Below, piece by piece: positions 9,160 through 16,630 of a DNA stretch of 64,000 bases; position 1 is the first letter of the stretch, and every line of letters begins with the position of its first letter. The DNA is from Lachnospiraceae bacterium. GTDB lineage: Bacteria; Bacillota; Clostridia; Lachnospirales; Lachnospiraceae. The notes beneath the pieces are model-generated. The model saw nothing but the letters and a program-made list of their open reading frames with translations. It had not been told where the DNA came from and made no database searches. The stretch spans positions 186,001 through 250,000 of the forward strand of contig CABIZF010000003.1 in NCBI GenBank assembly GCA_902363135.1, read 5' to 3'. Made by a program: the position numbers and the translations under genes.

Positions 9160-9255
9160 TCACTTTGCAACTCTGATGTTTTCATCAGTGTCGATTTTTG
9201 CTTCGTTGAACTTCCAGACAATTTCGATTGTTTCGGTGTCATAAACAAGTACACG
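9160..9255 (-). pseudogene. C-terminal tail of a serine recombinase (remnant)
   Basis: On the minus strand this reads RVLVYDTETIEIVWKFNE... to a stop at 9160. That pattern resembles the end of large serine recombinases of Clostridial mobile elements. A stop lies directly upstream, so only about 31 codons remain. It sits at the left flank of the tungsten island and probably marks an old insertion boundary. The family match is by eye on a short stretch. Confidence 0.4.
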
Positions 9256-9925
9256 TTAGCTTATTGCAAAGCTCTTTCTGGTGAGCCTGAATCGAATTGT
9301 CCATTTGTCTCTCTCCTTATTGGTATTTCTCTGTGTGCTGCCGGATGAAATCAACGATCCGATTTACAAGGGAGCGTTTCTTCAAAAGCGGCAAGGGCTT
9401 CTCAATCCTATCCCGGATATTTCCTGCATCCATTGTACCAGAAAACTCATATTCCGAAATAATACAATGCCTGTTGCTTTCATAGTCTCTTCTCCTTTAA
9501 AGCGCGTTAAAGCGTGTTAAAGCGTGTTTTTACCTGTAGCAGTATTTGCAGGAAAAGGGGAATTATGTATGGGAAGATGGAAAAGAAAAAGGGGACACAA
9601 GGAGGAATAGCCGCCCTGGATTCAAATAATCATTGCCGTTTTTGCATAATTATGCCAATACATTGCCTGTTGCCGTGAAGAAACTATCCAAACAAGGAAA
9701 CCATTGTAAGAGGAAAACAATGGAGTATAAAATTTGTAGCGGCCAACTTTGCCTGTTCACTGATAGGTAGTGCCGCAGCAATGCCGGGGATAAGCCTCTG
9801 CCGGATATAGGCAAGCAAAATGCGTGAGCCTGTCCCAGTTAACACTGCTTGCGGCTACTATTATAAAGAACAAAACAGCCATCTTCAGCACAAAAGCAAC
9901 GAAGACAGCTGTTTTCGGAGTGTCA
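9256..9925. other. Gene-free debris at the island boundary
   Basis: No intact gene is seen. On the minus strand, a start at 9482 with GGAGAAGAGAC reads MKATGIV, the first residues of AbrB/SpoVT-type regulators, then loses the family pattern. Three direct repeats of TTAAAGCGYG lie just upstream of it at 9497-9526. The right end holds the terminator of the tungstate transporter operon. Confidence 0.5.
9872..9915 (-). terminator. Terminator of the tungstate importer operon
   Basis: AAAACAGCCATCTTC (9872-9886) pairs with GAAGACAGCTGTTTT (9901-9915). On the minus strand the stem ends in GTTTTGTTCTTT, directly after the ATPase gene. Confidence 0.6.
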
Positions 9926-10573
9926 TCAGTTTCCGTAGAACTCCAGGAATCGCTTCAATTCCACACGTGTGGGGGAATACAGCAGACTTTCTGCAGGACC
10001 ATACTCCAGTACTTCCCCTTTTTGAAAAAACATCGCTTCATCAGCGATTCGCCTTGCCTGCTGCAGGGAGTGGGTGACCAAAATCAAAATACAATTGGTC
10101 TGGCGCACATAGGACTGAATCAAAGTTTCCGCGGCAGCGGTGGTTTCCATATCCATGGCAGCCGTTGGTTCATCGAGAATCACCACATCGTATGTTCCCA
10201 TCATCAATCTTGCCATCGCCATGCGTGCCGTCTCACCGCCGGAGAGACGATCCGCCCGTTTATGTTCCAGCTCTGTCAGAGACAGTGCTTTCGCGAGGGA
10301 CTCCGCTTTCTGGATATCCCTGCCGCCCAGCAGGACGTTTTTTCTGACAGACATACGAAAGGCATAGGGCTTCTGGGGAAGATAGCCAATGCTTGATTCC
10401 AAGTGGATTTTCCGGTCTGCCGGAAGGACATCTGCCAGAATCTTTGAAAATGTGGATTTTCCGCTTCCGTTTGCTCCGAGAATCGCATATATGTTTCCAG
10501 GCTGCAATTCCATTCCCGGAAAATCCAGCACTTTTTTCTGCCCATAGGTTTTGGAAAAGGCGGGAATTATCAT
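9926..10573 (-). CDS. Tungstate ABC importer, ATP-binding protein (TupC-like)
   Basis: 215 residues with all ABC motifs: Walker A (GANGSGKST), signature (LSGGETARMAMARLM), Walker B (VVILDEPTAAMD) and the switch histidine (VTHSLQQA). It powers uptake by the adjacent TupB-like permease. The start at 10573 (GGAGGCTCAGCTAATG) overlaps the permease stop in a TAATG arrangement. The longer in-frame extension overlaps the permease and is rejected. There is no C-terminal regulatory domain of the ModC type, which fits the short Tup family. Assignment to tungstate rests on the permease and binding protein and the tungsten-enzyme island. Confidence 0.87.
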   Translation of the reverse strand: MIIPAFSKTYGQKKVLDFPGMELQPGNIYAILGANGSGKSTFSKILADVLPADRKIHLESSIGYLPQKPYAFRMSVRKNVLLGGRDIQKAESLAKALSLTELEHKRADRLSGGETARMAMARLMMGTYDVVILDEPTAAMDMETTAAAETLIQSYVRQTNCILILVTHSLQQARRIADEAMFFQKGEVLEYGPAESLLYSPTRVELKRFLEFYGN

Positions 10574-11256
10574 TAGCTGAGCCTCCTTTGCAGCAGAGAT
10601 ATCACAACATTCACCAGCAGGGAAACCGCCAGCAGAATCATGCCCAGGGCAATGCCCAGAGAGAAATTTCCCTGATTGGTGTACTGCATAATGGCTGTGG
10701 TCATCACATTCGTTTTCCAGGCAATGGCACCGCCCACCATGGACACTGCCCCGACCTCTGCAATAGATCTGGAAAACGCCAGCAGATAGGAAGAGATGAT
10801 ACAGTACTGGCACTCATTGCACAGCAGCAAAAACGTCCTTCCTCTTCCCAGCCCCAAACCCCTGGCTGTTTCCCAAATCGCCGGAGACACTCCCGCCACA
10901 TAAGTCTCCATTGCCCCCACAACAATGGGGGTGATCAGCGCCACCTGGGCAAGAATCATGATTTTAACCGTGAACAGCAGCTTCATGTGTCGCAGAGGGC
11001 CGACCCCGGAGAAAAGGATGTAAAACAGTAGGCCGCATACTACAGGGGGCATCCCCATAAGCGTTCGGTTCAGGATAATCAGAAGCCCTCTCCCGGGGAA
11101 TTTGCTATTGCCCAGGCAGATTCCCAGCGGAACACCCAGCAGCAGTGCAAACAAAGAGCTTTTGAGGCTCATTTGCGCTGTGACTTTCAAAATGTTCAGA
11201 AGTTCTGCATCGGAAGACAGGATAAGAGAAATCGCCTTTTGAAGGGCCGTTCCCAC
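10573..11256 (-). CDS. Tungstate ABC importer, permease (TupB-like)
   Basis: 227 residues, about five to six membrane helices. The segment SRSIAEVGAVSMVGG holds the EAA-like loop that docks onto the ATPase and is characteristic of TupB/ModB. A GTG start at 11256 is chosen because AAAGGAGG sits seven bases upstream. An upstream ATG frame runs through the palindrome at 11283-11309 and is rejected. It is translationally coupled to the ATPase gene and separated from the binding-protein gene by a hairpin and a 164-bp repeat. Confidence 0.85.
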   Translation of the reverse strand: MGTALQKAISLILSSDAELLNILKVTAQMSLKSSLFALLLGVPLGICLGNSKFPGRGLLIILNRTLMGMPPVVCGLLFYILFSGVGPLRHMKLLFTVKIMILAQVALITPIVVGAMETYVAGVSPAIWETARGLGLGRGRTFLLLCNECQYCIISSYLLAFSRSIAEVGAVSMVGGAIAWKTNVMTTAIMQYTNQGNFSLGIALGMILLAVSLLVNVVISLLQRRLS

Positions 11257-11282
11257 GGTGCAGCCTCCTTTCTTTTTGTAAA

Positions 11283-11309
11283 ATCCCGTGGGGAAATTCC
11301 CCACGGGAT
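11283..11309. promoter_or_regulatory. 11-bp perfect palindrome before tupB
   Basis: ATCCCGTGGGG and CCCCACGGGAT flank a five-base loop, 26 bases ahead of the tupB start. No T-run follows on the minus strand, so it is more likely an mRNA stabiliser or processing site that sets the tupA:tupBC ratio than a full terminator. Confidence 0.5.
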
Positions 11310-11327
11310 ACAGTTTACACAGATTTT

Positions 11328-11491
11328 GTAAAGCGGACATTCGCAATCCGCTTCACTACTTGCTCATGAACGCAGTCGCTTCGCGATCTGTCAGTGGGAG
11401 CCTTCAACTCCCACTGACATAAGCATCCCCCTCACCCGCCGCTTAGTGCTCTGCGCACTTGAAGCGGGGGAATGCTTATCTGCGTTCAAAA
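11328..11491. repeat. 164-bp palindromic repeat, copy A
   Basis: This copy is nearly identical to copy B at 12871-13034 (one difference was noticed, in the loop of a 12-bp hairpin). It starts GTAAAGCGG and ends TGCGTTCAAAA. It contains nested inverted repeats: AAGCGGA/TCCGCTT, TGTCAGTGGGAG/CTCCCACTGACA, TAAGCATCCCCC/GGGGGAATGCTTA, and GAACGCAG/CTGCGTTC enclosing the last two. It encodes no protein. Form and dispersal fit a non-autonomous palindromic element (MITE or IS605-derived). Confidence 0.85.
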
Positions 11492-11552
11492 AAGCAAGTT
11501 TTTGGAAACTGTACATATAGCGTCAGCCGCAGAAAATGAACCCAGAGTTTCC

Positions 11553-12620
11553 TCAGCTTATGATGCCATCGTTGGCAACGAAAGTCAGGAAGGTTGCCTT
11601 ATCGGTCAGGATGTAAGCCTGCATCTGCTCTGCCATCACCAGACATGCGCCCATACCGGCGTTTGCAGAGGTGTACCACTGCGTGTAGGGAGCGAAGGAC
11701 TCTGCCTCCTTCGTGATACCCAGAGTCTCAGGCCACAGGGACAGCTCCTTGGTGTGGGTGCCGGAACCGTCGCCACGGGAGATGAAGGGATACTCGCCCT
11801 CCGCAATGGCTGCAAACGCATCCAGAACGGAAGCTGCCTCCTTAACACCGGCAGGGTCCGCAGAAGGTCCGCACAGGACGAAATAGTTATACAGGAAGGA
11901 AATGCGCTCTGCTTCGAAGCCATCTACAGTGCGGGCGAAGCCCTCTTCAACAAAGGCTTCTTCCTGGCTCTTGGCATGGACCAGAATCAGGTCGGCATTG
12001 CCGAACTTGGCGGCAGAGATTGCCTTGCCGGTACCGGCAGACTGGACTTCCACAGTGTAGCCATAAGTGCTCTCGAAAATGGGCAGCAGATAGCCCAGCA
12101 AACCAGAGTCTTTCACAGAAGTGGTGGTGGAAAGGCGGATGACCTTTGTCTCTTCGGTAGCGGGCGCAATCTCACCTGTATAAACAGGGGCACCGTCCTT
12201 GACGTAGAACAGAGACTCACCGTACTCTTTAAAGCCATAGTTTGCGGCCAGGTCCAACGTTTCCTGGGTCAGGAACCACTGGATGAGGGCATCCGCACCG
12301 GCGGTATTCACCGCAACGTCAGCGACAGAGTTGCCGTCAGCATCCACAAAAGGCGCCTCGGGATTTACGGCGATAACGGTGTAGGTGTTGAGCATCTTGT
12401 CGTCGGCTTCCTTCAGAATGCAGGTATCCACCACAAGACCGGCCTGGGTGGGAACCTCAGCGGCGGCTTCCGTCGGGACAGCCGTTGTGGCGGGAGCCTC
12501 AGTGGGAGCCTCAGTGGAAGCCTCAGTGGAAGCCTGCGCCTCAGCAGGCTTGCTTGCGCCGCAGGCAAGAAGACCAAACATCATGGCAAAAACCAGCAGC
12601 ATGGACAGAATCTTTTTCAT
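11553..12620 (-). CDS. Tungstate-binding lipoprotein, TupA-like with permuted domain order
   Basis: 355 residues. Residues 1-20 form a lipoprotein signal with lipobox LLACG. Residues 24-60 are a Thr/Glu/Ala-rich linker. The canonical TupA N-terminal half, with the oxyanion-binding segment LSTTTSVKDSGLLGYLLP, begins only near residue 165 and the protein ends at YILTDKATFLTF. The part that normally follows (LNTYTVIAVNPEAP ... YGESLFY) lies instead at residues 65-150. The sequence is therefore circularly permuted relative to standard TupA, with nothing obviously missing. It should capture tungstate outside the cell for TupBC. It has its own promoter and a structured leader. Confidence 0.85.
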   Translation of the reverse strand: MKKILSMLLVFAMMFGLLACGASKPAEAQASTEASTEAPTEAPATTAVPTEAAAEVPTQAGLVVDTCILKEADDKMLNTYTVIAVNPEAPFVDADGNSVADVAVNTAGADALIQWFLTQETLDLAANYGFKEYGESLFYVKDGAPVYTGEIAPATEETKVIRLSTTTSVKDSGLLGYLLPIFESTYGYTVEVQSAGTGKAISAAKFGNADLILVHAKSQEEAFVEEGFARTVDGFEAERISFLYNYFVLCGPSADPAGVKEAASVLDAFAAIAEGEYPFISRGDGSGTHTKELSLWPETLGITKEAESFAPYTQWYTSANAGMGACLVMAEQMQAYILTDKATFLTFVANDGIIS

Positions 12621-12645
12621 TGTCTTACCTCCTAAATATAAAGAA

Positions 12646-12721
12646 GACCAGCCAGTTTCCGCAACACCAAAAGCACAGCCGAAAGCTGCGCCCGATCATG
12701 GCGTCTGGAAAGAGGCTCGTC
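12646..12721 (-). ncRNA. Structured 5' leader of tupA, candidate riboswitch
   Basis: On the minus strand the leader folds into one long interrupted hairpin. GACGAGCC pairs with GGCTGGTC, then TTTCC with GGAAA, GACGCCA with TGGTGTT, and GCGCAGC with GCTGTGC around a TTTCG loop. It lies between the promoter and the tupA ribosome site. Position suggests a molybdenum/tungsten-cofactor sensing RNA, but no diagnostic consensus of the Moco RNA family was recognised with certainty. Confidence 0.35.
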
Positions 12722-12791
12722 CACCGCTTTGCAAACTTTGGAAATCAGTCAATTTCACGAAAACCGACCAATCAATTTCTGATACTATATC

Positions 12792-12820
12792 ATATTATCA
12801 TATTTGAACAAATAATACAA
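12792..12820 (-). promoter_or_regulatory. Promoter of tupA
   Basis: Minus strand: TTGTAT (12815-12820), 17-base spacer, TAATAT (12792-12797), about 165 bases before the ATG. This leaves room for the structured leader. Confidence 0.5.
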
Positions 12821-12870
12821 GCCGCCCTTTTCAGAGGCTGTGCGAAATGATACGAAATTATATGAAATGA

Positions 12871-13034
12871 GTAAAGCGGACATTCGCAATCCGCTTCACT
12901 ACTTGCTCATGAACGCAGTCGCTTCGCGATCTGTCAGTGGGAGCTTTCAACTCCCACTGACATAAGCATCCCCCTCACCCGCCGCTTAGTGCTCTGCGCA
13001 CTTGAAGCGGGGGAATGCTTATCTGCGTTCAAAA
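12871..13034. repeat. 164-bp palindromic repeat, copy B
   Basis: Same orientation as copy A at 11328-11491 and virtually the same sequence, so the two copies flank tupA as direct repeats about 1.4 kb apart. Recombination between them would remove tupA. Confidence 0.85.
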
Positions 13035-13087
13035 CAGCTCTTTCACTATTCTCCATAGTATGATAAGATGAAACAGGAGGGGATCGC

Positions 13088-13339
13088 ATGTTCAAAGAAG
13101 AAGTGTGGGCTTTGGAACCAGAGCGTATAGAAACCTTTTTCCTTCATCATAGGGAGATTCATGCCACTGCGGATGGTTACCGGTTCCGTGATTGCCGGAT
13201 TACCGTGACCGTCCTCCCACCCCGCAGGATCGCCGGTTTGGCACTGCCTCAGACCAGAGTCATCTTTGAAGGTTCAGATGATTCCGCGCTTCTGATTTAC
13301 AGGCAGTTTCAATTACGATTTCTATCCGCAGGCGGATAA
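13088..13339 (+). CDS. Small conserved-looking protein upstream of moaE
   Basis: 83 residues, good ribosome site (CAGGAGGGGATCGC before ATG), ending 18 bases before the moaE start, so the two are co-transcribed. The sequence (DGYRFRDCRITVTVLPP... LALPQTRVIFEG) is beta-rich with no membrane segment or cysteine motif. I do not recognise the family. Its place suggests a role in pterin cofactor handling or in regulating MoaE, but this is only inference. Confidence 0.6.
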   Translation: MFKEEVWALEPERIETFFLHHREIHATADGYRFRDCRITVTVLPPRRIAGLALPQTRVIFEGSDDSALLIYRQFQLRFLSAGG

Positions 13340-13357
13340 GAATTGGAGGTTTATAAT

Positions 13358-13753
13358 ATGAGCAAGAAAACAAGTCCTTCCATGGATTCCTGGCTGAAAG
13401 AGGCCAAGGCCCACGAAAGCGCCCCTAAGATTGGCATGTATCTGACCCATAACGGCATTGTCCGGGAAAGTGCCAAGGCAAAAGTACGCCAGGGTGCCGC
13501 CGATACCAGGCCCGTTGTGGGGATGCAGTTTTCCTACAATCAGGAAGCTGTGGATGCCATCATCGCAGAAACCTATAAGTTGGACGGTATTTTCTACATC
13601 AAGGTCTGGCTGAACGAAGGGGAACTGAGCGTTGGTGATGACATCATGTATGTGCTCATCGGCGGCGATATCCGCCCCCATGTGGTGGATGCTCTGCAAT
13701 ATCTGGTGGGTCGCATCAAAAACGAGTGTGTCACGGAAATAGAGCTTTACTGA
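13358..13753 (+). CDS. moaE: MoaE-like molybdopterin synthase large subunit
   Basis: 131 residues. HNGIVRESAKAKVRQG and the C-terminal half (ETYKLDGIFYIKVWLNEGEL, VGDDIMYVLIGGDIRPHVVDAL) follow the MoaE pattern of a variant found in Clostridia. MoaE converts cyclic pyranopterin monophosphate to molybdopterin using sulfur carried by MoaD. The partner could be the MoaD-like protein at 24202-24423. The start at 13358 follows GGAGG by seven bases. It is on the opposite strand from the rest of the pathway and convergent with mogA. Confidence 0.78.
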   Translation: MSKKTSPSMDSWLKEAKAHESAPKIGMYLTHNGIVRESAKAKVRQGAADTRPVVGMQFSYNQEAVDAIIAETYKLDGIFYIKVWLNEGELSVGDDIMYVLIGGDIRPHVVDALQYLVGRIKNECVTEIELY

Positions 13754-13809
13754 TACGAGAAATCCGGAAAAATGTGCGGAATTTCATGTAACCATTTCGA
13801 TGTATAAAA

Positions 13810-13838
13810 AATCCCATTTCCTGCTCGGAAATGGGATT
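13810..13838. terminator. Bidirectional terminator between moaE and mogA
   Basis: AATCCCATTTC pairs with GAAATGGGATT around a seven-base loop. The minus strand continues with TTTTTATAC and the plus strand with TCCTTTCATTTT. It serves both converging genes. Confidence 0.7.
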
Positions 13839-13843
13839 TCCTT

Positions 13844-14338
13844 TCATTTTGCACAGTCCGCACTGCCTTCGCTGTAGAGCATATCCAGGCCATGGGCCAC
13901 CGGGTCGATGACCGCCAGAATATTCTCTGCCGATGCCTTTTGACTGCCTGGCAGGGTAATGATCAGGGTGCGTGCCCGAATGCCCGCAACACTGCGGCTC
14001 AGGCAGCCTTTGGGTGTGATCTTCATGGATTCTGCCCGCATAGCCTCCGGGATACCGGGAGTCGGACGCTGGATTACCTCCATAGCGGCTTCCGGGGTAA
14101 TATCCCGGGGTGAGAAGCCGGTGCCGCCGGTGGTGAGCACCAGGGCAATCTTCTTTTCATCTGCACACTTCAAAAGCTCCGATTGGATCATCTCCGCCTC
14201 ATCGGGAACGATGGCGGTATAGGTCACGTCGAACCCCTTCTCCGTCAGAATCTTCACCAGGTTGGGACCGCTGGTGTCCTCCCGCTCGCCCCGATATCCC
14301 TTATCGCTGATGGTAATCACTGCTGCTGTATACGCCAT
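13844..14338 (-). CDS. mogA: MogA/MoaB-type molybdopterin adenylyltransferase
   Basis: 164 residues with the MoCF-binding fold: ITISDKGYRGEREDTSGP, LTTGGTGFSPRDITPEA and ITLPGSQKA. It adenylates molybdopterin before metal insertion by MoeA. The start at 14338 lies inside the 3' end of moaC (22-base overlap). It is the last gene of a tightly overlapping eight-gene operon and is followed by a bidirectional terminator. Confidence 0.88.
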   Translation of the reverse strand: MAYTAAVITISDKGYRGEREDTSGPNLVKILTEKGFDVTYTAIVPDEAEMIQSELLKCADEKKIALVLTTGGTGFSPRDITPEAAMEVIQRPTPGIPEAMRAESMKITPKGCLSRSVAGIRARTLIITLPGSQKASAENILAVIDPVAHGLDMLYSEGSADCAK

Positions 14339-14820
14339 GATTCGTCCTCCCGTTTGTAATCGCCGTGGATTCCGCCGGTTTTGGAAAGCAGGCGGATGTC
14401 CGTGATCGTCATATCCTTTTGCACCGCTTTGCACATATCGTACACTGTCAGAGCGGCGGTGCTGACAGCGGTAAGTGCCTCCATTTCCACGCCGGTTCTT
14501 CCGTCACAGGAAACGGTGGCCTTGATTTCTACGCTGGATCTGTGCTCATCCAGAGAAAGCTCCAGGTTGATGCCATCCATCAAAATGGGGTGACACATGG
14601 GAATGATATCCGGTGTGCGCTTGGCACCCATGACCCCCGCAATCTGGGCAACGGTCAGCACATCTCCTTTTTTCATGCCACCGCTTTGAATGAGCGCGAA
14701 TGTGTGTTCATTCACCAACACCCGGCCTGCCGCAACGGCCACGCGCTGAGAAATGGGCTTTCCCCCCACATCTACCATTTTGGCCCGTCCCTGGTCATTA
14801 AAATGGGTAAAGTCTGCCAT
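14317..14820 (-). CDS. moaC: Cyclic pyranopterin monophosphate synthase MoaC
   Basis: 167 residues, normal for MoaC. KMVDVGGKPISQRVAVA at the start, IIPMCHPI near residue 80 and the GRTGVEMEALTAVSTAALTVYDMCKA core are diagnostic and include the active-site Cys-His and Asp/Lys residues. It makes cyclic pyranopterin monophosphate from the MoaA product. The start at 14820 follows GGAGGTTGAGT, two bases after the moaA stop. Upstream in-frame sequence belongs to moaA in another frame. Confidence 0.93.
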   Translation of the reverse strand: MADFTHFNDQGRAKMVDVGGKPISQRVAVAAGRVLVNEHTFALIQSGGMKKGDVLTVAQIAGVMGAKRTPDIIPMCHPILMDGINLELSLDEHRSSVEIKATVSCDGRTGVEMEALTAVSTAALTVYDMCKAVQKDMTITDIRLLSKTGGIHGDYKREDESWRIQQQ

Positions 14821-14822
14821 AC

Positions 14823-15776
14823 TCAACCTCCGATTTGATTCATATTCCGACCGGCGCCCGATTTGTGCGCAACATCCAGATCCCCATGCCATTGGGGTTT
14901 TCCCAAAATCGCTGCTTCCAGCTGTGCTTTCATGCCATCGAAATCCAGCCCTTTCAGGGGATACTCCGCATTGGAATGCAGACAGGGCTTCACTTTTCCG
15001 TCTGCAGTCAGTCGGATGCGGTTGCACTCCCCGCAAAAATGGGCGCTCATCGGGCTGATAAGGCCAATATTGCCCAGTGCGCCAGGCAGGTGGAAGAGTT
15101 TGGCAACACCGCCATCTTTGGCAGCCGGTACCGCTTCCGGCAGAGCCTCCAAAACCCTTGTAAATGGAATATACGCTTCCGGGCCAAAGCCGGAGCTGTC
15201 GCACATGGGCATCATTTCAATAAAACGCACATCCACAGGATACTTCCGGGTAAGCTCCGCCAGCGGAAGGATCTCATCATCGTTAAATCCGCCAATGAGC
15301 ACGGCATTGAGTTTGATCTTCTGAAAGTCAGCATCCAAGGCCGCATGAAACCCCTTCCAGAAGTCATCCAGACTGCCGCTGCGGGTAATGTGGGCATACT
15401 TCTGAGGATCCAGGGTATCCAGGCTCAGGTTTAACCGGCTGACCCCCGCCTCCTTGAGGGGCCTTGCCAACTCCGGGAGCAGGATGCCATTTGTTGTCAG
15501 GCAGACCTCCCGAATTCCAGGAACTTTGGATGCTCTGCGGCAGATAGACACGATATTCTTTTTAACAAGTGGTTCTCCACCTGTAATGCGCAACTTGGTA
15601 ATGCCCAGAGCCGCGGCTGCTTCCACGGCCTGAATAAGCTCATCTTCCGTGAGCATGTCGGCATGCTCTTTCTTGCAGACACCATCCTCCGGCATACAGT
15701 ACCGGCAGCGAAGATTGCACAATTCCGTCACAGAAACACGCAAATAGGTGATGCTGCGTCCAAATGTATCAATCAT
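14823..15776 (-). CDS. moaA: GTP 3',8-cyclase MoaA
   Basis: 317 residues. The radical SAM cluster motif is CNLRCRYC (Cys20, 24, 27), with GGEPLV as the SAM-binding loop. A second Fe-S cluster site, CGECNR...KPC, lies in the C-terminal third and binds GTP. MoaA performs the first committed step of pterin cofactor synthesis. The C-terminal double glycine that ends most MoaA proteins is present (IGG). It overlaps the flavoprotein gene upstream by four bases. Confidence 0.94.
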   Translation of the reverse strand: MIDTFGRSITYLRVSVTELCNLRCRYCMPEDGVCKKEHADMLTEDELIQAVEAAAALGITKLRITGGEPLVKKNIVSICRRASKVPGIREVCLTTNGILLPELARPLKEAGVSRLNLSLDTLDPQKYAHITRSGSLDDFWKGFHAALDADFQKIKLNAVLIGGFNDDEILPLAELTRKYPVDVRFIEMMPMCDSSGFGPEAYIPFTRVLEALPEAVPAAKDGGVAKLFHLPGALGNIGLISPMSAHFCGECNRIRLTADGKVKPCLHSNAEYPLKGLDFDGMKAQLEAAILGKPQWHGDLDVAHKSGAGRNMNQIGG

Positions 15777-16630
15777 AGTTTACCTCGTATCTTTTGAAAT
15801 GCGGCAATGCCCGCTTTTCTTCCGTCGGCTGTCACGCCCTCTGCCATGGGGTACACCGTGTTGCAGTTGCCGCACATCTGAAGCCAAGACGGCATTCCCA
15901 ATTCCGCCGCCAGCAGCCCACGCTCCGGGACAAGTCCCGCGGCAATCAGAAGCGTTCTGCAGGCTATCTTCTCTCCGCCGGACAGGCAGCAGCCTGTGAG
16001 TGCGGGAGAGCCCTCAACGGCGTCAATGGTCTGGCTGCAAATAAGGCGGATGGAATTATCTTTCAGGCAGCGCCGGTTTCTCACCAAGCCGCCGCAGTTT
16101 TCCTTCTGCTCCACCAGAATAACAGAAATCCCCATTGCCGCAATCTGGGATGCCATGATAAGGCCAATGTCACCACTGCCCAAAATGACCACCGGACCTT
16201 GGGGAACAAAGCCATGGAGGTTCATCATCTCCTGCATCTGACCGGCTGTATAGATACCCTTTGGACGGGTTCCCGCAATCGGCAGCGCCCCCAGTGGAAT
16301 CTCCCGGCTGCCCGTTGCCAGAATCAGCTGAGAAAACGAGATCTGCCGGTCACCGGACAGATGCGCCGTTTTATTGGGTTCTACCGAAAGCACCGTTGTC
16401 CCAAAAAACAGAGTAACCGTTTCCGGGAAATCCTGCACAAGCGCAGCGGCGTATTCCCCTCCGGTAAGTCCGGCGCCAAAACCGGGATGGCTGCATTGCA
16501 GGAGAATGCCGCCCAGCTTTTGTTTTCTCTCCACCAGCGCAATGCTTTTGCATCCGGCATCCGCTGCGGCTCTGGCTGCAGCAATTCCCGCTGCACCACC
16601 GCCGATAACCAGGATATCAAAGTGCCCCAT
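15773..16630 (-). CDS. FAD/NAD(P)-dependent oxidoreductase of the tungsten operon
   Basis: 285 residues. Residues 5-35 are a Rossmann FAD site (ILVIGGGAAGIAAARAAADAG). Near residue 145 a second dinucleotide site, VVILGSGDIGLIMASQIAAMG, should bind NAD(P)H. CGNC in the C-terminal part is conserved-looking but has no full cluster motif. Start 16630 overlaps the upstream oxidoreductase by 14 bases. The pair resembles the two-subunit flavin dehydrogenases (GlpA/GlpB-, HcnB/C- or opine-oxidase-like). Inferred role: electron transfer between the tungsten enzyme and NAD(P). Its substrate is unknown. Confidence 0.75.
   Translation of the reverse strand: MGHFDILVIGGGAAGIAAARAAADAGCKSIALVERKQKLGGILLQCSHPGFGAGLTGGEYAAALVQDFPETVTLFFGTTVLSVEPNKTAHLSGDRQISFSQLILATGSREIPLGALPIAGTRPKGIYTAGQMQEMMNLHGFVPQGPVVILGSGDIGLIMASQIAAMGISVILVEQKENCGGLVRNRRCLKDNSIRLICSQTIDAVEGSPALTGCCLSGGEKIACRTLLIAAGLVPERGLLAAELGMPSWLQMCGNCNTVYPMAEGVTADGRKAGIAAFQKIRGKL

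Noticed and set aside
9045..9254. Minus-strand frame with KKKL repeats
   Set aside because: The repeats come from the 12-bp microsatellite, and the overlapping frame reads as a recombinase tail instead.
11472..12635. 387-codon plus-strand frame opposite tupA
   Set aside because: The repetitive C-terminus is the reverse of the TupA Thr/Glu-rich linker. The minus strand gene is clear.
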